A stretch of DNA of 64,000 bases from Bradyrhizobium rifense (lineage in GTDB: Bacteria > Pseudomonadota > Alphaproteobacteria > Rhizobiales > Xanthobacteraceae). Position 1 is the first letter of the stretch; each line of letters begins with the position of its first letter. The position numbers and the translations under genes are program-made. This document shows, one piece after another, positions 17,660 to 27,800 of this stretch. The notes under the pieces are model-generated. The model had not been told where the DNA came from. It made no database searches and was given only the letters and a program-made list of their open reading frames with translations. Location: NCBI RefSeq assembly GCF_008123425.1, contig NZ_VSSS01000024.1, positions 278,753 through 342,752 on the forward strand. Direction: 5' to 3'.

Positions 17660-18817
17660 TCAGGTCGGCTTGCCGTCCCAAAGCGCGAACTGGCCCTTGC
17701 GCACGACGAGCTCGGCATTCATCGCGCCTTTGACGCGGCGGCTGGCAACGTCGAACGTCGCGGTGCCGAAGATGACGCTGGGGACGTCCTTGACCTTGGT
17801 GAAGGCGTCGCGGATCGCCTTGCGGTCGGTGCCGCCGATCCTCACCACGGCGGCCGCCATGTTCATCGCGTCATAGGCGTAGGCGTTGAAGGCATCAGGC
17901 TCGAGCCCATTGTACTTCTTCTTGAAGCCGGCGATGAATTTCTGCACCTCGGGACGCGGATCCTCCGGGAAGTAGCGCGTACCGACATGAACGTCCTCGA
18001 CAGCGTCGCCGCCAAGTTCGAGGAATTTCGGCGAATAGACCGAGCTCGCGGCGCAGATCACCTGCTTCAGCCCGACCTGCCGCGCCTGGCGCGCGATCAG
18101 CGCACCGTCGGAATAATAGGAGATCAGGACCAGCCCGTCGGGATTGGCGTCGCGCACGCGCACCAGCGTCGAGCGGAAGTCGCGCTCTTCGGCGATATAG
18201 CCTTCGGTGATGGCGATCTCCGCGCCATATTCCTTGGCGGCATTGTTGAAGTAGTCGCGGCTGGTGCGGCCCCAATCGGTGTTGAGGTGCAGCACCGCAA
18301 GCTTCTTCAGGCCAAGCTTCTTCACGGCATAGGCCGCCAGCAGCGGCTGCTCGTCGGCCTGGCTCACCGAGGTGCTCCACATGAAGTCACCGCCCTTGGT
18401 GAAGTCAGGGTGCGAATTGGTGAAGCCGAACTGCACGAGGCCGCCGCGCTGATAGATCGGCGAGGCCGCCATCGAGGCGGGGCTCGAGAAATCGCCGAGC
18501 TCCAGGACAATCTTGGGATCAGAGACGAACTTCTGCGCGATCGCGACCGATTGCCGCGGATCGCTCTGGCTATCCTCGAATTGATAGGCGAGCTTGCGGC
18601 CGTTGATCCCGCCGCCGGCCAGGATATCGTCGAGCGCGAGATCGAAGCCCTGCTTCCATTGCGTGCCATATTGCGCGTTCGGTCCTGTGAGGGGACCGCT
18701 GACGCCGAGCAGGATCGGCTCTGCGGTATCAGCGAACGCAGCACGCGAGAGCGCTGTTCCGGCGATTGCGGCGGCGAGCGAGCCCTTGACTAGGGTTCTA
18801 CGATTGATGTTGCTCAT
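17660..18817 (-). CDS. Branched-chain-type ABC substrate-binding protein
   Basis: A 385-residue periplasmic protein of the type I LivJ/K fold. The N-terminus (MSNINRRTLVKGSLAAAIAGTA) has a twin-arginine-like RR motif and a hydrophobic core, with cleavage likely after AAFAD. The mature part begins PILLGVSGPLTGPNAQYGTQW, cut here into the usual ligand-pocket pattern, with IAQKFVSDPKIVLELGDFSS and EDPRPEVQKFIAGF later. The ATG at 18817 has GGAG six bases upstream. It is the first gene of the operon and supplies ligand to the fused permease; the ligand is unknown. Confidence 0.85.
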   Translation of the reverse strand: MSNINRRTLVKGSLAAAIAGTALSRAAFADTAEPILLGVSGPLTGPNAQYGTQWKQGFDLALDDILAGGGINGRKLAYQFEDSQSDPRQSVAIAQKFVSDPKIVLELGDFSSPASMAASPIYQRGGLVQFGFTNSHPDFTKGGDFMWSTSVSQADEQPLLAAYAVKKLGLKKLAVLHLNTDWGRTSRDYFNNAAKEYGAEIAITEGYIAEERDFRSTLVRVRDANPDGLVLISYYSDGALIARQARQVGLKQVICAASSVYSPKFLELGGDAVEDVHVGTRYFPEDPRPEVQKFIAGFKKKYNGLEPDAFNAYAYDAMNMAAAVVRIGGTDRKAIRDAFTKVKDVPSVIFGTATFDVASRRVKGAMNAELVVRKGQFALWDGKPT

Positions 18818-18879
18818 GCACGGCTCCATCCAGTCAGGTGTTACAAACAAAGCAGCAATTCTTGTGCCGGTGAGATTAC

Positions 18880-19458
18880 CTATTTCGAGGGCTCGCCAAG
18901 CGACAGCATCAGCCGGTTCGCCCAGTTGAAGAACGAGGCGCCGTTGATGACGTCGACGATCTCCGCGTCGTCGAGGCCCGCACTGCGCAGCTCCGCTATA
19001 TTGTCGGGACCGAACGCGATCGGCGTCGATGCCAGCGCCACCGAGGCCTTGACCACGGCGTTCCAGCGCTCGCCGAGATCGGCGCTGACGCCTTCGTCGA
19101 GCAGCCTCTGCACGTCCTCACGGCGCTTGGAATAGGTGCTGGCGAAGCGCGCATGCACCGAGGCGCAATAGATGCAGCCGTTGTAGCGCGAGGTTGCCGC
19201 CGCTGCGAGCTCACGCTCGGCGCGCGGCAGACCGTCGGCAACGTTGTAGAAGATGTCCTTGTCGGTCTTGGTGCGGGCTTCCAGCACCTCGGGATCGCGC
19301 ACCAGCAGCCGGAAATATTCCGACTTGGCGCGGGCGCGATCGACGAGACCAGCGTAATGCCGCTCGGTCAGCTCGGCCTCAGGCAGCGGCTCGATCCAGG
19401 AGACCCAACCGAGCTCATCCTGGGTGAAGACGACGGGCGGATTGACGGTGGCGCTCAT
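18880..19458 (-). CDS. AhpD-like alkylhydroperoxidase domain protein (Avi_7169 type)
   Basis: A 192-residue carboxymuconolactone-decarboxylase/AhpD-fold protein. The redox motif is C95-I-Y-C98 with H102 (GCIYCASVH), and the C-terminal helix ends NGASFFNWANRLMLSLGEPS. Length and ends match the Avi_7169 family, which is found next to a CMD-domain partner (here 19473-20075) and a luciferase-like monooxygenase (20103-21137). A GAGGAGG site precedes the ATG. It may reduce a peroxide formed by the flavin enzyme; that is inference. Confidence 0.75.
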   Translation of the reverse strand: MSATVNPPVVFTQDELGWVSWIEPLPEAELTERHYAGLVDRARAKSEYFRLLVRDPEVLEARTKTDKDIFYNVADGLPRAERELAAAATSRYNGCIYCASVHARFASTYSKRREDVQRLLDEGVSADLGERWNAVVKASVALASTPIAFGPDNIAELRSAGLDDAEIVDVINGASFFNWANRLMLSLGEPSK

Positions 19459-19472
19459 GATGCAGCCTCCTC

Positions 19473-20075
19473 TTATGCGTTCGCCGCGGCGAGCGTGCGC
19501 AAGCCGCTGACGACCCGCACCTGAAACGACAGGAACGCGACGAGTTGGGAGAAGGTGACAATGCCGGTGTTCGACCAGCCGGCGGCAAGCAACGCCTTCA
19601 TATCGGTGGACGCCGCGTCGCGCGGCCGGAACACCAGGAGATGCGCATGCTCGAGCGCCGCAATGAGCCTGGTGCCGAGTGCCGGCTTGCTCGCCGCGCT
19701 CACGCGATAGATCAAGCCGGCAGTGTTCTCGATCGACAGCGGGCCGGCCGGAAAGGAGCCATACGGACCCGACGTCTTGCCCCGCGCGATCTCGGCCTCG
19801 ATCACCTCGACCAGGCGCGCGCCATCCGCGCTCGCGGCAAGCTTCTCGCGGTAGAAGGTGGCAACGGGAGACTCGCCATGGAGCCCGGTCACGAAGGCCG
19901 CAACCGCGGCGCGTTCGAGCAGCAAGAAATCGCCGGCGTCAATCGGCTGGAACAGGCTGAGGTAGCTCTTCTGCGCATTGTCGCGCGCCTGCACGCGCTT
20001 CGCGCGGATGGCGTCCAGCTCCGATCCTGGCTTGATCCCGGCGAGCGTATCGATGATATCCGGCGTACTCATCAT
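19473..20075 (-). CDS. CMD-domain protein (Avi_7170 type)
   Basis: A 200-residue protein of the AhpD superfamily without the CxxC pair of its neighbour. Features are DIIDTLAGIKPGSELDAIRAKR, cut here at the helix end, LFQPIDAGDFLLLERAAVAAF and the C-terminal GWSNTGIVTFSQLVAFLSFQ. It corresponds to the Avi_7170 family that always accompanies the Avi_7169 type. It begins with two ATGs after an AGAGG site and lies 14 bases from the next gene. Its function is unknown; without the cysteines, peroxidase activity is doubtful. Confidence 0.7.
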   Translation of the reverse strand: MMSTPDIIDTLAGIKPGSELDAIRAKRVQARDNAQKSYLSLFQPIDAGDFLLLERAAVAAFVTGLHGESPVATFYREKLAASADGARLVEVIEAEIARGKTSGPYGSFPAGPLSIENTAGLIYRVSAASKPALGTRLIAALEHAHLLVFRPRDAASTDMKALLAAGWSNTGIVTFSQLVAFLSFQVRVVSGLRTLAAANA

Positions 20076-20102
20076 AGGGCCTCTTGCAATCCATAAATCC
20101 GA

Positions 20103-21137
20103 CTAGCCCGCCAGGGCCACTTCGGGTGCCGTCCTGGTCCAACCCAGTGCCGGTGCGACCTTCTCGGCCACCAGCTCGATCGAGCGCAGAACGTGGGGGT
20201 GCGGCGCATCGACCGAGTGAACCTGGAACACCAGATCGGTCACCCGCTCCAGCGTCGCATCCGTGCGCAGCGAGGCAATGACCTCGTCGGCGCCGCCGAC
20301 ATGGGTGTCGAACGCCGTGATCATCTCCTCCAGCGTCTCGCCCGGGGGAAGGTGGCCGCTCTTCATGAACTGCGGCAATGCACGCCGCAACCCAATATCT
20401 GCCAGCCGCAGCGCCTCGCGATGATCGTCGGCGACGAACACGCTGCGCGACGCCATGATCCGCGGCTCCACGCCCGGCGGCAGTACCGCAAGATAGGCAT
20501 CGATGATCGGGTTCTGGATCTCGGCGAGCGTCGCCTTTGGCGCGTCCTTGGCCCGCGGCTGGGTGCGCGAGAGCAGCAGGCCGTCGCCAGCCTTGCCGGC
20601 GCGCGCGCCGCCCGCCACCGAGAATGTCGCCTGCCAGATGCGCTTGTCCAATTGCGGCCGCTGCGGATAGAGCGTGTCGCCGCCGTCGAGCTGCTTGCCG
20701 GTCAGCGCCTTGCGGACCACCTCGAGATTGCGCGCGAATATCTCATTGCGCTGGGTGCCGTCGAGGCCAAAGGCGGCGAAGGCGGACGGGTTGCCACCGG
20801 TGCCGACGCCGAGCTCGAACCTGCCGTTGCAGAGCAGATCGAGCACCGCGGCGTCCTCCGCCACCCGCACCGCGCTCTCCAGCGGCAGGGTGACGATGCC
20901 GGTGCCGAGGCGAATGCGCGAGGTCTGGGCTGCGGCATAGCCGAGAAAGGTGAAGGGTGACGGCAGTCCGCCCTCGCGCTCGTGAAAATGATGCTGGGCG
21001 ATCCACGCGGAATCGAGACCGGCCTTCTCGGCCCGCACGATCTGCTCGGCGGCGAAGCGATACCGCTCCGCCGGCGGCGCCTCATCGAGCAGCCGCGTGA
21101 AGAAGCCCAGGCGTTTCAGGTTTGCAAAGCGTTTCAT
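20103..21137 (-). CDS. Putative FMN-dependent luciferase-like monooxygenase (KPN_01858 type)
   Basis: A 344-residue TIM-barrel flavin enzyme of the bacterial luciferase family. Family motifs are GLDSAWIAQHHFHEREGGLPSP, cut here, then TSRIRLGTGIVTLPLESAVRVAED and GRFELGVGTGGNPSAFAAFG. It matches the KPN_01858 type, which clusters with the Avi_7169 and Avi_7170 types downstream. Enzymes of this class use FMNH2 and O2, often to cleave C-S or C-N bonds. The ATG at 21137 has AGGGG upstream. The substrate is presumably what the adjacent importers bring in. Confidence 0.72.
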   Translation of the reverse strand: MKRFANLKRLGFFTRLLDEAPPAERYRFAAEQIVRAEKAGLDSAWIAQHHFHEREGGLPSPFTFLGYAAAQTSRIRLGTGIVTLPLESAVRVAEDAAVLDLLCNGRFELGVGTGGNPSAFAAFGLDGTQRNEIFARNLEVVRKALTGKQLDGGDTLYPQRPQLDKRIWQATFSVAGGARAGKAGDGLLLSRTQPRAKDAPKATLAEIQNPIIDAYLAVLPPGVEPRIMASRSVFVADDHREALRLADIGLRRALPQFMKSGHLPPGETLEEMITAFDTHVGGADEVIASLRTDATLERVTDLVFQVHSVDAPHPHVLRSIELVAEKVAPALGWTRTAPEVALAG

Positions 21138-21262
21138 ACGACCCCTGTCGGGCGAGGATAGCCACAGCCCCGATGATGTCGGTTGCCGCGGCCCGAGACA
21201 AGCGGGCAATGTGCAAGGCTGCCCGCCGGGATCGGCCCTCGCGCTGGACCTAGGCAGACTGC

Positions 21263-22045
21263 CTACCAGCTCGGCAGCACCGCGCCCTTGAACTTGGTGA
21301 GGACGAACTCCTTCACCTCAGGCGTGTGATAGCTGTCGACCAGAATCTTGACCCAGGGCTTGTCCTTGTCGGCCGTGCGCACCGCGATCAGGTTGACATA
21401 GGGACCCTTGGGGTCCTCGCGCAGGATCGGATCCTTGACCGGATCGAGGCCCGCCTGGGTTGCATAATTGGTGTTGATCGCGGCGGCGTCGACGTCGTCG
21501 AGCGCGCGCAGCGCCTGGGCCGCATCGACCTCGATAAACTTCAGCTTCTTGGGATTCTCGGTGACGTCGAGCACGGTCGGCTTGAAGCCTGTACCGTCCT
21601 TCAGCTTGATCACGCCCTTGTCGCGCAACAGCAGCAACACGCGGCCGCCATTGGTCGGATCGTTGGGGATCGAGATCTTGCCGCCGTCGGGAATGTCGGC
21701 GAAAGCCTTGTGCTTCTTCGAATAGACGCCGATCGGGAAATTCACGGTGAGGCCGACCGACTCGATCTTGTAGCCACGGTCGGCCTTCTGGTTGTCGAGA
21801 TAAGGCTGGTTCTGGAACGAATTGGCCTGGATGTCGCCGGCATCGAGCGCCGCGTTCGGCACCACATAGTCGGAGAACTCGATGAGCTGGATGTCAAGCC
21901 CCTGCTTGGCGGCGACCGGCTTCACCGCCTCGAAGATCTGTGCATGCGGGCCCGGCGTCACGCCGATCTTGATGGTCTCGGCTCCAGCTGCCGCCGACCA
22001 CGCTGCGAGCACGGTTGCGAGGATCAGGGCGGGACGAAACGACAT
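21263..22045 (-). CDS. MetQ/NlpA-family substrate-binding protein
   Basis: A 260-residue binding protein. After a signal peptide ending AWSAAAGAET, the family start ETIKIGVTPGPHAQIFEAV is clear, with IEFSDYVVPNAALDAGDI, NSFQNQPYLDNQ and KISIPNDPTNGGRVLLLL. MetQ proteins deliver methionine or related sulphur compounds to MetNI. Unlike enteric MetQ there is no lipobox cysteine, so it should be free in the periplasm. No metN or metI is nearby. The ATG at 22045 has GGAG seven bases upstream; an open frame further upstream is not similar to anything. Confidence 0.85.
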   Translation of the reverse strand: MSFRPALILATVLAAWSAAAGAETIKIGVTPGPHAQIFEAVKPVAAKQGLDIQLIEFSDYVVPNAALDAGDIQANSFQNQPYLDNQKADRGYKIESVGLTVNFPIGVYSKKHKAFADIPDGGKISIPNDPTNGGRVLLLLRDKGVIKLKDGTGFKPTVLDVTENPKKLKFIEVDAAQALRALDDVDAAAINTNYATQAGLDPVKDPILREDPKGPYVNLIAVRTADKDKPWVKILVDSYHTPEVKEFVLTKFKGAVLPSW

Positions 22046-22199
22046 TGATGGTCTCCAGAACTCAGCGACAATGATTGGAGCCGTATTCGCTTCTCCGCCA
22101 GGCGAAATCAATGAAATGGAAATCCATATTTCCCGCCTGCGGCGGACAACGCTTCTCCATTTCGGCGGCAAATAGAAACGAACGGCCGCGGCGACAAGC

Positions 22200-22655
22200 G
22201 TGAGGTGTATCACGGCGGGCTCACGCCGAGAACGCGAGATTAGCGGCACGATAGCTAGGGAATCCAGCCATGACCGCCCCGCCACCCCGAAGCTCACCAA
22301 CCGGAACCACCTCGAATGTTTTGCGCTCTATGCCTTGCTCCAAGGCGTGCCGTTTGATTCCGCCGTCGCATTGACGATGAGGCTGATCAACGGGTCCGAG
22401 TTCATCGGCGAGCCCTTTGGCGCCGCGAATTTCATTGCGATGGCGTCAACCCTTCACGCGCTGGCGACGCCGTGGCTCGGCCCGAAGTTTCCGCATTTCT
22501 TCAGACACTGTTTTGAGCCGTTGTTCGCCGATCCGGCGCTGTCGTTCTCCGACAAGGTCACGCGCTGGCTGGCGCAGCCAAACACGCCGCTCAAGTTGCT
22601 GAGCAATTTGCTGCTGCTGTCGGCGCTGGCCGTCGGCGTTGCCGGCATGCAGTGA
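22200..22655 (+). CDS. Hypothetical protein with C-terminal membrane helix
   Basis: An open frame of 151 codons from a GTG at 22200. The recognisable protein part starts later, around LECFALYALLQGVPFDSAVALTM, with a likely C-terminal membrane segment LLSNLLLLSALAVGVAGMQ. An internal ATG near 22378 (MRLINGSEFIGEPFG) is another possible start. No family was recognised. The base composition by codon position looks coding, and the frame ends 6 bases before the convergent MATE gene. Confidence 0.5.
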   Translation: MRCITAGSRREREISGTIARESSHDRPATPKLTNRNHLECFALYALLQGVPFDSAVALTMRLINGSEFIGEPFGAANFIAMASTLHALATPWLGPKFPHFFRHCFEPLFADPALSFSDKVTRWLAQPNTPLKLLSNLLLLSALAVGVAGMQ

Positions 22656-22661
22656 GCCTGC

Positions 22662-24089
22662 TTACTCGGCACGCCAGGTCGATGGCGACAGCATGATCAG
22701 CACGCAGATCACGGCATAGGCGGCGAGCGATACCGTGACCATGGCGGCGAGCCCGGTCATTCCCGCGCCGAAATACGCAACCGCAATCCAGCCGCCGCCG
22801 GCCGCAATCAGGATGCGCGCGACAGCGGACAGCAGAGGGCCCATCGCCCGCCCCGTGCCTTGCGCGGCGAACGACGTGACGAAGCCGAAGCCCAGCGCGG
22901 CATAGGCGGGAGCCACGATGCGTAAATAGGTCATGCCCTCGCTCACCACGTCTGCGTCGTGGCTGAAAAGATGCAGCCACGCCGTCGGAAAGACCGCAAC
23001 CAGCAGTCCGATCGAGCCGGTCATGATCAGGCCGGCGGCGCCGCTGACCCAGCCGATCCTTTGCGCCCGCGCGGTCTGGCCTGCGCCCATGTTGACGCCG
23101 ACCATGGTCAGCGTCGCCGTGCTGATGCCGAACAGCAGCGGGATCATGATGTAGTCGAGCCGCGAAGCGATGCCGTAGCCGGCCAGCGCCGATGTTCCGA
23201 ACAGGCCGACCGCTCCGGTGACGAGGATGACGGTGAGATTGGTCAGCACGGCATTGAACGCGGTCGGGATGCCGACCTTCAACATGTCGCCGAAAATCTT
23301 TGCACGGAGCGGTACGATGTGCAGCCTCAGGCCGGATGCGCCCGAGGACATGTAGCGCAGCAGGAACAGCATGGCCGCGCCGTAATAGAGGCCGAAGGCA
23401 ATGCCGGCGCCGCCGATGCCGAGGCTTGGGACGGGCCCGAAGCCGAAGATCAGCAGCGGCGACACCGGGATCGTCACGATCGCGCCGATCAGCGTCACCA
23501 GCGCCGGCACCTTGACGTTGCCGGAGCCGCGTAGCGCGGCCGCCTGGAGGTTAACGATCCACACGGGAATCGCGCCCGCGAACAGATAACTCGAATAGGT
23601 GATGGCCGCGTCGAGCGCGCCGTCGCGGCCGCCAAGGGCGCGGAACAACGCCGGGCCGCCGAAGTGCACCCCCAGCGTGAACAGCGCGCCCGCGATGATG
23701 GCAAGCACGATGGCGTGGAACAGTGCCGCATCCGCATCGTCGCGGCGGCCGGCGCCGACCGCGCGCGCCACCGACGAGGCCACGCCGGAGCCGAACCCGC
23801 CGTTCGACATCATGGTCATCAGCATGAAGATCGGGAACACCAGCGCAGCACCGGCCAGCGCATCGGTACCGAGATAGCCGACATAATAGGCCTCCGCGAT
23901 GTTGACCGCGGTCTGCGCCACCAGAACGGTCACGGTCGGCAGCGCGAGCTTGAGCAAGGTCGGCAGGATCGGTGCCGTCAGAAGCGCGGCGCGCCGCTGA
24001 TCGGCCGAAGTCGGCGCGGTGCGAGGCGCGCTGCGAGCCGGCGCCTCCATTGCTGACAAGGGCGGTGCGGCGACGTCCTCGACTGACAT
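22662..24089 (-). CDS. MATE-family multidrug exporter
   Basis: A 475-residue protein with about 12 membrane helices in two homologous halves (about 40-240 and 260-460). Family features are LALPTVTVLVAQTAVNIAEAYYVGYLGTDALAG, cut across helices I and II, and the second-half counterpart GIPTAFNAVLTNLTVILVTGAVGLFGTSALAGYGIASRLDY. It probably exports cationic drugs against a Na+ or H+ gradient. The gene is divergent from a TetR regulator across a nested palindrome, so it is the likely main target of that regulator. Confidence 0.87.
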   Translation of the reverse strand: MSVEDVAAPPLSAMEAPARSAPRTAPTSADQRRAALLTAPILPTLLKLALPTVTVLVAQTAVNIAEAYYVGYLGTDALAGAALVFPIFMLMTMMSNGGFGSGVASSVARAVGAGRRDDADAALFHAIVLAIIAGALFTLGVHFGGPALFRALGGRDGALDAAITYSSYLFAGAIPVWIVNLQAAALRGSGNVKVPALVTLIGAIVTIPVSPLLIFGFGPVPSLGIGGAGIAFGLYYGAAMLFLLRYMSSGASGLRLHIVPLRAKIFGDMLKVGIPTAFNAVLTNLTVILVTGAVGLFGTSALAGYGIASRLDYIMIPLLFGISTATLTMVGVNMGAGQTARAQRIGWVSGAAGLIMTGSIGLLVAVFPTAWLHLFSHDADVVSEGMTYLRIVAPAYAALGFGFVTSFAAQGTGRAMGPLLSAVARILIAAGGGWIAVAYFGAGMTGLAAMVTVSLAAYAVICVLIMLSPSTWRAE

Positions 24090-24134
24090 TCCTGAGGTCC
24101 TGTTGCTCTTCGGGCTGTCGCCGGTGCGTCAACC

Positions 24135-24177
24135 ATTGCATTACGTCCATAATGCTTTATTATGATCGTAATGCAAT
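24135..24177. promoter_or_regulatory. Nested palindromic operator for the TetR regulator
   Basis: Outer arms ATTGCATTACG (24135-24145) and CGTAATGCAAT (24167-24177) are perfect over 11 bases. Inner arms CATAAT (24148-24153) and ATTATG (24159-24164) share the same centre. The site lies between the MATE and TetR starts. Its AT-richness suggests overlap with promoter elements. Confidence 0.7.
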
Positions 24178-24242
24178 AGAAAATCGCTCACGATCCTGTG
24201 GCCAGCACTTCCAGGGCGGACGACAGGAGGGAGTTAGGGCCC

Positions 24243-24818
24243 ATGCGCTACGACAAGGGACACAAGGACGAAACCCGCCGGCATATCCTCGATGTCGCCT
24301 CCGCGCAGTTCCGCGAGAGCGGCATCGCCGCGGTTGGCCTTGCCGGCATCATGTCGGAGGCGGGCCTCACCAACGGCGCCTTCTACTCGCACTTCGCCTC
24401 CAAGGAGGATCTGGTCCGGGAGGTGCTCACCGATGCACTCACCCGGCGCGAGGAGCGGCACAAAGCCAATCTGGAAAACGGCGTCGCGCTCGAGACCACA
24501 ATCCGCGACTATCTTTCGACGCGGCATCGCGACCGCGCCGGGACAGGCTGCCCGACCGCCGCGCTCGTCGCCGAGATCGCGCGGCATCCGAAAGCGACGC
24601 GTGACGCTTTCACCGGCAAGGTCTCCGACATCCTCACGCTGGTGGCGGAGCAGATCCGGCAGGGCTCCGCGGACGACCGGCGGCGCAAGGCGATCACGAT
24701 CTACGCGACCATGGTCGGCGCATTGCAATTGTCACGCGCGGTCAATGACAAGCCATTGTCCGATGAGATCCTGGAGAATGCGGTGGAAGCGGCGGTCGCC
24801 ATGGCGAACGAGCAATAG
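24243..24818 (+). CDS. TetR/AcrR-family repressor
   Basis: A 191-residue regulator. Residues about 9-55 form the TetR DNA-binding domain: ETRRHILDVASAQFRESG, then VGLAGIMSEAGLTNGAFYSHF with the recognition helix, and SKEDLVREVL. The ligand domain contains GTGCPTAALVAEIARHP, typical of the AcrR-like group with a conserved Cys. The ATG at 24243 follows AGGAGGGAG. It probably represses the divergent MATE gene and itself; the convergent RND operon ending 13 bases downstream is a second candidate target. Confidence 0.85.
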   Translation: MRYDKGHKDETRRHILDVASAQFRESGIAAVGLAGIMSEAGLTNGAFYSHFASKEDLVREVLTDALTRREERHKANLENGVALETTIRDYLSTRHRDRAGTGCPTAALVAEIARHPKATRDAFTGKVSDILTLVAEQIRQGSADDRRRKAITIYATMVGALQLSRAVNDKPLSDEILENAVEAAVAMANEQ

Positions 24819-24831
24819 TTCGGACTGATTC

Positions 24832-27800
24832 CTAGGGCTTTTCCGACGATTGTTTCTTGCTCGACAGCCGCTTTATGGCTTCTCGCCAGTTCTGGAATGT
24901 CACGTAGAGCATCGGCACCAGAAAAATGCCGATCGAACTCGCCGCGAGCATGCCCCCGAACACCGCCGTGCCGACGGCCCTGCGGCTAATCTCGGCGGCG
25001 CCGGTCGCGACCACCAACGGCACCAGACCGAGGATGAAGGCGATCGAAGTCATCATGACGGCACGAAAGCGCATCTGCGATCCCAAGACCGCCGCGTCCA
25101 CCACCGACTGACCCGCTTCGCGCTGCTCCTTGGCGAACTCGACGATCAGGATGCCGTTCTTGGCCGCGAGCGCGATCAGCACCACGAGGCCGATCTGGCC
25201 GTAGAGATCGAGATTGAGGCCGGCAATCTTGATGGCGAGATAGGAGCCGAGCACGCCGACCGTAACCGCCAGCAGCACCGGCACCGGAATGGTCCAACTC
25301 TCGTACAGCGCAACCAGGAAGAGATAGGCGAACAGCACCGCGAGACCGAGGATGATCCCGGTCTGCCCGGAGGCAGCCTGCTCCTGATAGGCCGTCCCGG
25401 TCCATTCATAGGAGTAGCCGGCCGGTAGGGTCGATTTCGACAACTCCTCCATGGCCGCAATCGCCGTTCCTGAGGAGACGCCGGCCGCTGGCCCGCCATT
25501 GATCGTCACCGAGCGGTAGTTATTGTAGCGGGTGATGACCTGCGGTCCGGTAACGATCCTCAGGCTCGCGATCGAACGGATCGGCACCATCTCGCCGGTC
25601 GCATTGCGCACATAGATCTGCCAGATATCAGGAATGTCGCCGCGATTGGCGGCCTCGCCCTGCACGTTGACCTGCCAGGTGCGGCCAAACAAATTGAAGT
25701 TGTTGACGTAGATGCCGCCGAGCGTGGCCTGAAGCGCTGTGAAAACGTCGCTCATGTTGAGGCCGAGGGCCTGGGCCTTGGCCCGATCGATGTCGAGATA
25801 GATCGACGGATTGGTCGCGGTGAAAGTCGAGAACACACGGGTCAGCCGCGGATCGCGGTTGGCGGCGCCGACCAGCCCGCCCATCACACTGCCGAGCGCG
25901 GCCGGATCCTGACCTTCGAGCGCGTCGAGCTGATACTCGAATCCGCCCGAGGTCGACAGCCCGATGATCGGAGGCAGGTTGAACGGCAGGATGTTGGCCT
26001 GACGAATTTGCGCGCCCTCACCGAATGTCCGCCGGATCGTTGCCTGCACCGTATCGGTTGCCGCCTGACGATCCGCGAACGGCTTCATACGCGCGACGAT
26101 GAAGGCTGCGTTCGGCTCGTTGCCGCCGTCGAGCAACGAGAAGCCGATGATCGCGAGCACGTGGTCGATCTGGGGCATCTTCTTCAGCAGGGCCTCGACC
26201 TGCTTGGCGACCTGGCTGGTGCGTGCCACCGAGGCGCCGTCGGGCAATTGCACGGCGATGAAGAACGCTCCCTGATCTTCCTCGGGCAGGAATCCCGTCG
26301 GCGTGATCTTCGCTACGCCGAAAATGCCGCCGGCGAACACCAGCACCGCAACCAGTGACAACACGGACACCCGCAGCAGCCGGCCCACGACGCCGGCATA
26401 GCGGTCGCGAACCCAGTCGATGCCGCCAAGCACGCGGCCCATGATGCCGTGGCGTGGCCCGGTATGGCGCAGGAACACCGCGCACAGCGCCGGCGACAAG
26501 GTCAATGCGTTCAGGGCGGAGATGACCATGGCCGCGCTGATCGTCACCGCGAACTGCCGGAACAGCGTTCCGGAGATGCCGGGAATGAAGGCGATCGGGA
26601 CGAACACCGACAGCAGCACCAGCGAGATCGCGATGATCGGAGCCGTGATCTGGCTCATCGCCTTCTTGGTTGCGTCCGCGGGAGAGAGATCGGGCTCTTC
26701 CTCCATCACCCGTTCGACGTTCTCGACCACGACGATGGCATCGTCGACCACGATGCCGATCGCAAGCACCATCGCGAGCAGAGATACGGTATTGGCGGAG
26801 TAACCGAGCGCAAGCAGCACGGCAAAGGCGCCAATCAGGCTGACGGGCACGGCAACCGCCGGAATGATCGTCGCGCGCAAATTCCCGAGAAACAGGAACA
26901 CGACGATCACAACGAGAACGAAGGCCTCGCCGAGCGTCTTCAGCACCTCCTTGATCGTGTCGGACACGAAGGTCGTGGAATCGTACTGGACGAGATAGCT
27001 CAGGCCCGGCGGAAAGCGGGCCGACGCCTTGGTCAAGGTATCCTGCACCGCTTTCGCCGTCGTCACCGCGTTGGCGCCCGGCGCCAGATAAATACCGATT
27101 GGCACGCCGGGATTGCCGTCGATGCGGGACTCGCTGTCCATGTTCTGGGCGCCGATCTCGACCCGGGCAACATCCTTGATGCGCAGCACCGATCCGTCCG
27201 TGTTGGCCCGCAGCACGATGTTGCCGAACTGGGTCGAGGTCGTGAGGCGCCCCTGCGTCTGAACGTTGAACTGGAATTGCTGCTCGTCGCTGATCGGGCG
27301 CGCGCCAATGCGGCCGACTGGAGCCTGGACGCTCTGCGCGCGGATTGCCGCAATGACGTCGGAGGGTGCGAGATTGAGGCTGGTCAAGCGCTGCGTATCG
27401 AACCAGATCCGCATCGAATAGTTCAGCTTGGCAAACAGCGTCGCCTGGCCGACGCCGGGCGTCCGGGAGATCGCGTCCAGAACGTTGATGATGGCATAAT
27501 TGGTGATGAACAGCGGATCCTGCGCACCGTTGTTGCTGTAGAGCACGATGAACTGCAGCACGGCGGAGGATTTTTTCTGCACGGTCAGGCCTTGTGCCTG
27601 GACCTCCGTCGGAAGCTGTGCAAGCGCGCTCTGCACCCGGTTGTTGACGTTGACCGTATTGATGTCGGGATTGCTGCCGAGCGCAAACGACACGGTCAGC
27701 GTATAGCTGCCGTCGTTGCCGCTGGTCGACTTCATATAGAGCATCTTGTCGACGCCGACGACTTGCGCCTCGAGCGGCTGCGCGACACTGGACTCCACGA

